DNA of 64,000 bases. It comes from Porphyridium purpureum. Lineage: Eukaryota > Rhodophyta > Bangiophyceae > Porphyridiales > Porphyridiaceae. Shown one piece after another: positions 1 to 9,900 of the stretch. The notes below the pieces were generated by a model that made no database searches, was not told where the DNA came from, and saw nothing but the letters and a program-made list of their open reading frames with translations. Where the stretch lies: positions 992,001 through 1,056,000 of the forward strand of contig VRMN01000003.1 of the NCBI GenBank assembly GCA_008690995.1, read 5' to 3'. The position numbers and the translations under genes were made by a program. Each line of letters begins with the position of its first letter. Within the stretch, counting starts at the first letter, position 1.

Positions 1-679
1 CAAGAACCTCGTCGGGTCGTACTATCCGGCGAGCAAAGTGGTGTGCGACCCTGCGACGCTGACGACACTGTCAGATCGTCACCTGCTGAACGGTCTTTCG
101 GAGTGTATCAAACACGCCATTACCCAGTCCAAGGACATGCTTGACTTCATTCTTGACGGCATCCACGACATGCGCAACACCAAGTACCTCGAGGCGGTCG
201 TGCGCATGACAGTGGAGCATAAGGCCCCGACCTTGACGGACTATCACGACAGTGACTTCAACGAGATGTGCCCTCAGTACGGCCACGCCATTGGCCACGC
301 CGTGGAGCACCTTTCGTGGCACGAAGGGTTCGGCCCAGCGCTCCTGCATGGCGAGGCTATTGCGATCGGCATGTGCGTCTCCGCCGAAATTGCATACATC
401 ATGGATCTGTGTGACGAAGCTGTTGTAGACAAACACTACGAAATCTTCGAGAAGGCTGCGTTGCCCGTGCACATTCCGTCAAACATGACACTGGACCTGG
501 TTCTGGAGAAGCTAACATACGACAAGCATTACTTGCGTTGCAAGCCGACAATGGGCTTGGTTACGGACATCGGTAACATGCACCTGGACGAGGAAAACAT
601 GTGCTACGGAATCAAAATCGATGAGGAAATTTTGCTTTCCGCGATGGAGGCCAATGTGGAACGGCGCTGCCGCTCATAA
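1..679 (+). CDS. sugar phosphate cyclase (dehydroquinate synthase superfamily), 3' part, cut by left window edge
   Basis: The frame is open from base 2 to the TAA ending at 679, so the N-terminal NAD-binding half lies outside the window. The visible part opens with KNLVGSYYPASK, equivalent to the KNL(V/I)GxFxxP segment of dehydroquinate synthase (DHQS). The three zinc ligands of the superfamily are present: Glu in LSECIKH, His in GHAIGHAVE and His in LHGEAIAIGM. However, the DHQS core (R-x3-N-(L/F)-G-H-T) reads E-x3-Q-Y-G-H-A here, so both the conserved Arg and the Asn are replaced. The Tyr before GH recalls 2-deoxy-scyllo-inosose synthases (EYGHTVGH), which carry Glu where this protein has Gln. 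Family membership is secure. Whether it makes dehydroquinate for the shikimate pathway or another cyclitol is open. About 217 codons are visible of the usual 360 to 390. Confidence 0.8.
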   Translation, partial: KNLVGSYYPASKVVCDPATLTTLSDRHLLNGLSECIKHAITQSKDMLDFILDGIHDMRNTKYLEAVVRMTVEHKAPTLTDYHDSDFNEMCPQYGHAIGHAVEHLSWHEGFGPALLHGEAIAIGMCVSAEIAYIMDLCDEAVVDKHYEIFEKAALPVHIPSNMTLDLVLEKLTYDKHYLRCKPTMGLVTDIGNMHLDEENMCYGIKIDEEILLSAMEANVERRCRS

Positions 680-769
680 GGTACTGGGCGGAAAATTCTA
701 GAGCTCGGCGCTCTGGGGACGTTCCTCGAGTCTCTCACTGTCGATGGAATTGTTTGTGTCACACCTAAC

Positions 770-784
770 TTTTTTTTTTTTTTT
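770..784 (+). repeat. T15 homopolymer in 3' flank
   Basis: Fifteen consecutive T bases begin about 90 bases after the cyclase stop codon. Comparable T runs follow the stops of ATR (8 T, 11399-11406) and LeuRS (12 T, 32689-32700). They may be 3'-end signals or simple slippage tracts; the sequence alone does not decide. Confidence 0.6.
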
Positions 785-964
785 GCTGTGTGGAGTTGTT
801 CTCACGAGGATGTGTGCGTGCGCGTGCCGCGCATGAACAGTCGAAACAATAAATGATTCTCGTGATCGCAACCATCTTCATTCTGACTCGTGATGTTCAA
901 CACAGCTTGCAACAGCGACAACACCCATGATATTAACACGGTCCTGTTCGTAGAGTAGGCGACC

Positions 965-3900
965 ATGACTCCCGGCCGTAATCGTAACGCGTCAGGCAAA
1001 CTAAAGACGCTGCCTGCTTCTTGGCCCCGTGCGCACAAAGTTCCCGACTCTGCCGCGTTTTGGCGGATGAACAAGGGGTTTCCATTTTCGGGACGATGGC
1101 GACCGAGAGGAGAGGGGATGGCGGATGACGGAGGGACACGGGTGCGAGACGTACGTGCGGTATGTTTGCAGGCGATTGCGGCGCTTGAGCAAGGAGATGA
1201 GGATGTTCGGCAGGAGATATTTCAGCTACTGCGTCTGACGCTGACCAAGGTACCGCGCGATGCGTGGCGCTCTGTTTCTCAGCTGGCCGACGCCGCGAAC
1301 AATGAACTGGACAAACTGATGTATGTGCTGGTGCATGAGTATCTGGTCACTGTGGCACCCACGCAGACGCACTCTCGGGATGAGTACGAGGATTTGATCG
1401 GGTTGCTGTGCTACTACGCCGCCAGCGCAGAGCTGCTTCAGTATTTGCTCCAGCAGCTTGCTGAGCTCACAGTATTGATCCACCGGAGAGCCGATTTCGC
1501 GCAGCAGAACGGAGCACTCACGGCCCACGGGAGCGCAGAAATGCAACCTCGGAAGAGGATGGCGAACAGGTCAGTGAAGCATAATACTCCGGCCAAGACA
1601 CGTGCGGAAGCACCGCCAAGTCATGCGAAAAGCTCAAGCGCAACACAAGGGGCGGCGGTTGGTGACGACCGGGCCGCGGTGTTCTTCCAGCGCTTGGCGC
1701 CTGCAAGCATTCGTGAGAAGGACCGATATTGCATCGACTTGTCGAAACCTCAACTCTTTGAGCTTGTGAGCTGCCTGCTCAACCGAGTTGCAGCCGTGCC
1801 AAGGATTCGCTCGTTTGTCAAATTGGAGAGACACACGGAAATGGATCCGTTGGGGGAGCTTGGCAATTTACCAGTTCGCGCTTTACAAAAGCTGATTCCC
1901 GCATTGTCCACCATGATCGGTTCGAATCCGAGAGATCGAAAGGTGCGCATTTTTTGCGCAAAGTTAAGAGCGCGGGTGCAGAATGAATTCGACGGTCAAC
2001 TTCTCGAAGAATGGTGGCAGCTGGGCACGGCTATCGCAGCAGTCATTCCTTGTGCCATTGGAAGTCTGGCTCTTCCGCTATTGACCCCCAACAAAATTGA
2101 ATTGGTACGGAAATGGGATAAGTCCAAGTGCACAGCGAGAGCGATTTCGTGTGCCTGGCTTGCCGCGGCAGTTCATCAAGTTCTGCAACTGAATGCCTGG
2201 TGTGAGTACCACCCAAGCGCGAGTCATCAATACGAGAGCAGTCTTTGCGATATGATGGGCCATCTATTGCAACGTCTGTGTGGTTTTGAACTGTGTCGTT
2301 CGCCGAATTGCATCAGCGCCACTTTTCTGGTCTGTGCACCGAATTCCCGAAGCGAGTGCAGCTTATGCAGAGAACTAGTGCGAGCAGCGAGGCGCATTCG
2401 AAACGGACCGATGTGGCAGTCTGCGAGTCTACGAAGCTCTCTTACCGCCTTGGTGCTTGATCCTTCGCGGGAGAAAGAAAAGGAAGCCTTCGACCAAGCA
2501 GCGTTTGACCGCGTGGTACAGAAGAGATTTGTGAGTTCGAAAATCGGGTCTTGGACTCAGCGGCTTGTTGCAGTGTCGAATCTTGCGCTTCTGTACTTCT
2601 CTCATGAAAGCGAAATCAATTCCCTTGTTACCCGCACCTTGTGTGACCTCCTTGACTCTCTCGGGCTCGCGAAACTCAATATTGGCGAGCATGGTACTGT
2701 CGCAGGCATTGATGCCACGCAAATAGCCATGCTGTTCAAACTATGCTTTGGGTTGACCAAACGTGGATTGTATGGAAGTAACAGCAATGAGTCTGATGCG
2801 TGTGACGCATTCGCGCAAATCGTGGAAATCTATGTTTCATTCCTTGCGGGCCTCGTTGGGCGCATGGGAGATAAGTCCGACAGAACTCTAGCGTCCCTCT
2901 TGGCGAGCTTGAACGAGCTTGAGCTGGCCGTGTTTCGGTGCGGTGTGCTTGATGTGTGGCTTCAAGCAGGTTGGAGGCGCACATTATTGCAGGGCTTGCT
3001 TGGACTCGTGTCGCCACAGGCAGTGCATAAGATGGTAGGCAGAGTATCCGGAGGTTCAGCATATTCTTGTTGTAGAGAAGATACGCTTCTACTCGCGATC
3101 GTCTCATTTGTCCTTCGAATTTCTCGCGCCGCGGGACGAATTGATGAAACTAAGGCGACCGAAAGTGTTGACCAGGACGTTTCATGCATGATAACAGATC
3201 TGGCGGAGGCCTTGCTGGATTCCTCGCTCTCGCAGAATATCCCGCGGGTCGCCGGGACAGAGACGTTATCTATCAATCTCGAGCGTTGGGATGCACTTGG
3301 GTTTGTTCTCGCACTTTCGTCACTTTCCGATGGTCTGTGCCTTGCTTCTGGTTGTTTGCGCTCGAATGCCGGAAAGGATACAGCCTCAAACACCGGCGAT
3401 ACCGTATCCATTTCACTTCCCCGTTTTCTCGGATGTTGCCGTGCGTTTCGTGATGCTGTTTTAGTTATCCAGCGAATGAAGCGAGAGCGATATGAGCTGG
3501 CTTTCAACGCGCAACAGCCAATGGACCACGAGCTTTTCGAAATGGTAGAGGAATTGTTCGCAGCAGCGTGTGCATCACTCGCGAAGCACATGCCAGCTTC
3601 TGTCCGAGAAGTGCATGAATTGGGCGTCATTGATTTCGACGTTCAGCATGCTCGCAATATCACGAACGAACTGGTGTGGTGGCTACTGGATCGGGCATTT
3701 GATGGTCAGTGCAGAGCCGTCTCTCGACTTGATGATGAGCGCTGCGACCTCAGCATGACACGGTCAACGTCAGCGGTACATGGTGCCCTGCGTGGCTTGC
3801 TTTCAGTTGTCGCCCAAGCACAACCTTGGAATTGTTTGAGCTCGGCGGATTGCCTCAAGCGCGCAAGCAGCGCTGGGATTTTTGGGCACGTAGCCGCGGT

Positions 3901-6900
3901 TCTCGAGAACTGCACAGCTTCTGCTTTCCACTCCAAGGCTATTGCCCTTCGATTGGAGGACCGAATTCGTGATTGCTCGTCCCAAGGTTTAAGTTTAGAC
4001 GGTGCCGGCTACTTGATATGTTCGCTGCTTGACTTGGAGGGAGCGCGTAGCGGCGTGGATGGCCACTTAGCTCTCAAAAAGTCTATGCTCTCGACGCAGC
4101 TTTTGAGGCAGCTCTTCCGAATCTATGTCAGCAAGTCGTATGCGGATGCCTCTAGCGTTCGCGTGGCAAATCTTGAAGAGGTGGCGTCTTCAGGACCAGC
4201 GTACCGAGCCATGACACTTGCTCTTTGGACAGAGAGAGCGAACGCGGCTGGAACAGGGCCACCCGAAACAAACGCAGAACGCATCGGGAGGTGTTTACTG
4301 GACAACGTGGATGTGTTCTTGCCGGAAATATTGCCCGTACTTTGCCGTTCCGCTGGTTCGCCGCATGCGACCTCGCGGCCCTCTCCACAAGGGCAGCTCG
4401 CACATATTGCGTTGCTGTTCAATATGGACGAAGGCGGGATATTAATGCGTATCGCCCGGCACTGCATTCGCGAAGTACTGGTTGTGGGCGGCTCTGAGGC
4501 GCTGCTCGCGCTTTGTCGAGCGCTCGAGTCTTGCTATGTCGATCAGAGAACTTGCCTGACGCCTTTTGAGCTTTTACGCGACCAGTTCGGGCTCGCCCTC
4601 TGTGATTGCTTAGTGCAGCGCGACTTTCAGCGCCGCCTGGAAGAACTTGTTGGCTTGATTCCTTCCGATGTTGTCCTGCCCGTCCTCGGTAATGCGTCCA
4701 GCCGTGGTGTGACCTCTACGCTTGATATGCTGCAGGGCATTTTGCGACATTGCGGAAACGATATCACGAACGAGCTTTGCATTCAACTGGGTGGAAACGA
4801 CGAGCAGCGCAAGCGCGCCGAAATTGGATTTGAGAACATTGCTCTCGTGGTTACATCTGCTGGTCATAAAGATAGAGATGGGCACTATGGTACGACAGAG
4901 GCTGTGGCAGAGTGGCTGTCAGATCACTTCCTTCCGGCCATGGATGTTCTGGGGGCCAAGATTCTTTCCCGAAAGATGGCCATTGCGGAGCGTGTGCATG
5001 GATTGCGCTCGCTCAGGCACATGCTAAAGTTGTCCGGGAAACGGGTGCATTACTTTGTTCCGCAAGTGTTGGCCACCTTGAGTCTGAGCTTGCGTCTTGC
5101 GCGCCCAAAGTCTGCAGCGGGACTGATGGAGATCCGTGGTGGCAGTCGCAGTGCAAACGACACCGTGCCGGCTGGCATATTGCAGGCCCGAATGCATGCT
5201 TTGCTGGAACGTGCCAGGGCTGATGCCTGGAAGGAATTTCTCGTGGCACTTGGCGTGGAGCACGTCGTCAACCACTTGTCTTCTATCGTGGCAATTCTGG
5301 TACCCCATCTAGAGCGTGACGAAAAGCTGGCGGGTACGGTGGCGCCTGTGCTACGCCAAACTATTGAAGCATTGGTTGTTTCTTCGTCTTCAATGTCACA
5401 ATCAGCTCGTCGTGCGCCAGGACAGAATGCAAAGCCGTCTGGCAGCCCAATGAAAGCGGTGAATGCGGCTCTTGGTGCGCTTGTCTTTTTCCCGGACTGG
5501 GAACGTGCAAGTAGCGCGTGGATGCAGGCGAATCCGGATTTAGTGCGCGTGAGTGAACTACTGCGAATTTGGGAAAAACAAAACCAGAGCAGTGAGTTTG
5601 CGACCTGGGTACTTTCGGATCCAGGCATTCCCACACGGTACAGCGAAGTTTTGACACGAATGTTTCGAATCTGTCACGTGGTCGGCACCCAAGACAACAA
5701 AGTCGTGAAGAGCCTAGCACTTGAGCACATGGTGCAACTCATGCGGGAAAACCGGGACGTCGTGCGACGGTTGCCGATGTACACTGAAGGGGAGCAGAGG
5801 CAACGGCAACGTATAGCCAGCGATCCAGGAACCGAAAGCGATTGTACTCTCTTCCGCATTGCTTTTCCGGTGCGTGATTTTGGTGATTTCATGAAGAGCC
5901 TGATGATGTGTTGCTCCGATGGCAGCGATACTAGGTTAAGTGGGGCAGCTTTGATTGTCCTGGGGGAGTTGGGTGCGATCGACCCGACGCTATATCTTGA
6001 TGGACCAGACGCTGCTACAGGCCGAGATCCAGGCGCAATCTCAGGTTGCAGCGAGTCCGATGAGCAGATTGATAAACTGAGGGACAGTGGGGTTTGCGCA
6101 GCGCGGCTGGCGGACTTGCAAGGCCTGTCGCTTGTTCGGGCAATTACTCAGCCCAGACAGCCGCAGACCAATTCTTTGAAGGATTTCGCGCCCGATCTGT
6201 CCTCGGCATTATTTCGTTTGGGACACAACGTCCTCAGGTATCACTTGGTGCCAGCTCTGACACAACAGAACGGAGCTGCATCTTTTTCGCCTGGGCACGC
6301 ACAGGGTTTAACGCCCGAACAGAAAAATGTGATTGGCTTCTCCATCCAGGAAGTACTTGCGGTGTGCAAGTGCACTTCAGAAACGCCCGAGCTCGCTCGG
6401 ATTTTGCGGGAGGAACACCTGCAGTCAACCCTGATACAGGAAGTGCATCTGGAAGGGCCACATGCAGCCTCGGCTCTCGCAGCTTCGTTCTGGAACACTT
6501 TTTCAGGGTCCGTGCGCAGTGTGCTGACGCCCTTTTTAGGATCATTGTACGAAATTCGGAGGGTAGCGCCGCGCAGCGAGTCCGAAAGCACTGCTACCGC
6601 GTCTTCGGTGACCCAGCTGGATTTGCATTTGGCAGAAAGTCGGAGCCACGTGAAAAAATGGGTCGTAATCTTTTTGTCATGGATTATTGAAGCACTGGAG
6701 TCGCAAATGAAGGATAAGACGAGCATGTTAAACTCCGCTCATGTCGGCAAAGCAACTGCAGCAGCGGCATCGGAGCGGACAACCACTGGTGGCAGCAGTG
6801 TGGCCCCCGCACCAGCCAGGCGAGAAATTGGTATGCATCAGCTGTTTCCCGGCGAGGCGTGGGTCTACCAGAAGAATTGGATTCGGCTGCTGCTCGCCCT

Positions 6901-9900
6901 TCGCAAGTATATTCGCGTGGCGGACGACGGCTCGCTCGCGCTTGAGATTTTTCCCCTTATTGTGCAGGAAGGATTTTTATTCCTTCCGCGAGGCTCTTGG
7001 CAACTCATCCAACGCGAGCTTTGCGCTGGTCTAGAGGCAAATGGTGCGACTGCGGCTTACGTTTTTGCAGCGTATGACAGCATTGGCCAGGCGCTGTTGA
7101 AGTTTGAAGCTGCGTTTGGCAGGCTACCGCGCACCCAAGGTGGAGGTGCAAAAGTCAACAGCAGTCCGGCTGCCGGGAGTCATTTCCAACCGCTCAAGCA
7201 TTGGTCGATTGTAGATTTGAATCATTTTGCTGTTTTCTGGACAAACTTTCATCGCCAGCATCGAAAGAAGCTGCACATCAGCTTTGACGTCGGTGAGGAG
7301 GTCACCACCAGCACTCACGAAGTGGAACAAATTCTGATCGCTTCGGTGCGCGGCTCAGTGCATACCCAGTCTTCCGAGAGAGGCATCATGTACCTCGAGT
7401 ACTTACTGCGGGTGCGATCAGCCGGCGAAGAGAGGTCCGAATCAGAAACAGCATCTGACCTTACCAATCATGAATTGAAAGAAAGCGCGGATGAGTTGTG
7501 CTCTTTGTTACTAGACTTGTCCTACGAACTTGAGGATATAGACCGCATGGAGGGAGTGCTTTGCGTACACTCTACTTCCAACATCAGAAGCCGTCTGAGA
7601 AAAGCCGAGGCCGCGCGGGATTATCCAAATGCCCTTTTTCTGCATGAGCAGGTGCTGGAAATGTCTGGAAGGGGAAATGGGTGGGCCATTTTTGCAGACC
7701 ACAACTCGATGATCACAGGTTCATCTCCTTCTAGATCGAAACGCGTGGTGACGTATGAAGCTCAGCAGGCGTCGCTCGATTACGCTGCTTACCTCGAGTG
7801 TCTGGGCAAGTCTGGCCGCTGGTCTAGCGTTGTGCGTCTCGTCAGCCGTCCACCTGCTCTCCGAATGGTGAGGGGAAGCCAGGCAGAGCAAGCGCCTCAG
7901 GAGCATGCGGCTTATATGGCCCTTTTACGCGCCAAGGGTATGGAAGCTGCATGGCGTCTGGGAGAATGGGATGAGCTGTCTGCTCTCTGGAATGATGGCA
8001 TTATCAGCAACACCGCGAATCTTCCAAGTGATGATCGTGTCATGATGCAGAATCAAGGTCGAAGCCACTTGCAAACATTTGCGGACGCCCGGGGCCTTTT
8101 TGACCCGAACCGTGATTCGGCGGGCTCTTCCGAGTATCTCTCGAGAATGTTTCTGTCTGCGCTCGATTCGAGATACGCTCATTTGAGCCAGTCCGATCGA
8201 AATCAGAACAGTGGCCTGCAAAGCTCAATACAAGAGCTAGCACGACTCGCGCGACTTGCCCTTGTTCCTAACATGGCAGCGGTTATGTGTGCTAGATCTA
8301 ATCATCCCATTCAGGTCGTGCAGTCGCAGATGGATCGTGTGTATCCGCTGCTGGTTCAACTTCATGTCATTGCCGAAGTTGAAGACGGGCTGTCTCAATT
8401 TGGCACCGGACACAAAGTTGATGGTGGCAGCAACAGTCGTTTTCTCATCTCTGGCGATGATGCGTCACTCGTTTACGATGAAAATCGAATGCAATGGATG
8501 AGCTTGGCTGGAGAGCATCGGCAAACCGTTCTATATGCGAGGCGCGCGGTGTTTCTGATGCGAGGCGAGCCGTACCGAGCCGCAATCGCCTCGCTCGAAA
8601 TCGCTCTGTTCGCCACGCGTGAGGGTAACTTAACCCACGCTAAAAACTGCATCTCCCAAGGGCACCATTTGCTCGAAGTGTGCAGTACAAGCAGTGTTGC
8701 CAATGACTCCGCGGAGCTTAATCGCGTGAGAATTGGGCTTTCTCTTGTGGATGCGCAGGTTTCCTTTCGTGAGGACGACGTCGCGCGTGCCATCGCCATT
8801 CTGGAGCACCGTGTATTGAAAAGTAGCCAGAAACAGGGATTGAGACTTGTCTCGCATGTCCAAGGCGACGACAAGGATTTGGGCGCACGCACGAAGCATG
8901 AGAATGAGCTGCACCCAAACGTAGTCAATCACTTTGCAGAGGCATACGCGCATTATATGTTGGCAAAGTGGAAGGATGTTTCCCAAACATCACGTGCGTC
9001 AGATATTATTGGGCATTTTCGTCAGGCTCTGGTGACGAGTAGCGGTGAGGACGAAACGCTACGAGAAGAACAGCATAGCGCGGCTAATTCTACCACAGTT
9101 GCAAGTGCTGGCGACAAAGCTTTGCAAGAAAGTGCATTCTTTGAACTTGGCAAGTACTTCGATCGGCTGCTGCGCGCGGCGGCCAATTCTCAGATCAAGG
9201 ACTTTGTGGACAATCTTCCAGTCGGCGCCAAAGCAGACGAATACGGGCCGCAGGTCGGCGGGCCGGAGGACGGAACGGCAACAGACCCGTCGCAATATGC
9301 CCCGTATGTCACACGCTACTTTGCCGCGGCCTTGCGTCTTGGCGGTGGAACGCGCTTCGCGAGCGAGGCAGTTTCTCGCATGCTCACGTTGGCGTTTGAT
9401 TACGAACAGCCAGATGAGGGTTTGGAGGTTTTTGTCGACGACGATGGCGGTTCTAGTGGAGCACCACCAGGAGGAGCAGCAGCGCGTGTGACGGCTACCA
9501 AAAGCCTAGCAACCCGGGGACACAGTATTGCTGGTGCAAAGTCCGTAAGGAACGAATTGGAGAGCGCGATTCGCAGCTTACCGCGTTCGATCTGGGTACC
9601 GACAATACCGCAGATCCTCTCTCGTGTCTCTCGAGCAAGCGGCGCGCTTCGCGACGTGCTCGTCGGTTTACTTGTAGCGCTGCTCCGCGAGCACCCGTAC
9701 CAAACGACATGGCATATTGTCCCAGTGTGCGAGTATTCGGACCGCGTACGTGCCAGTTTGGCGCAGTCCATCTTGGAAAAGGCAAAGCAACCCGTTTCCC
9801 AGGAGCACCGCGCAGAGTTTCCGAGACAGTCAGAGCATGTCTTTATCAAGCGCTTGATTGTTCAAATGGAAGTGCTCGTGCGACACCTCATAAAGGTGTG

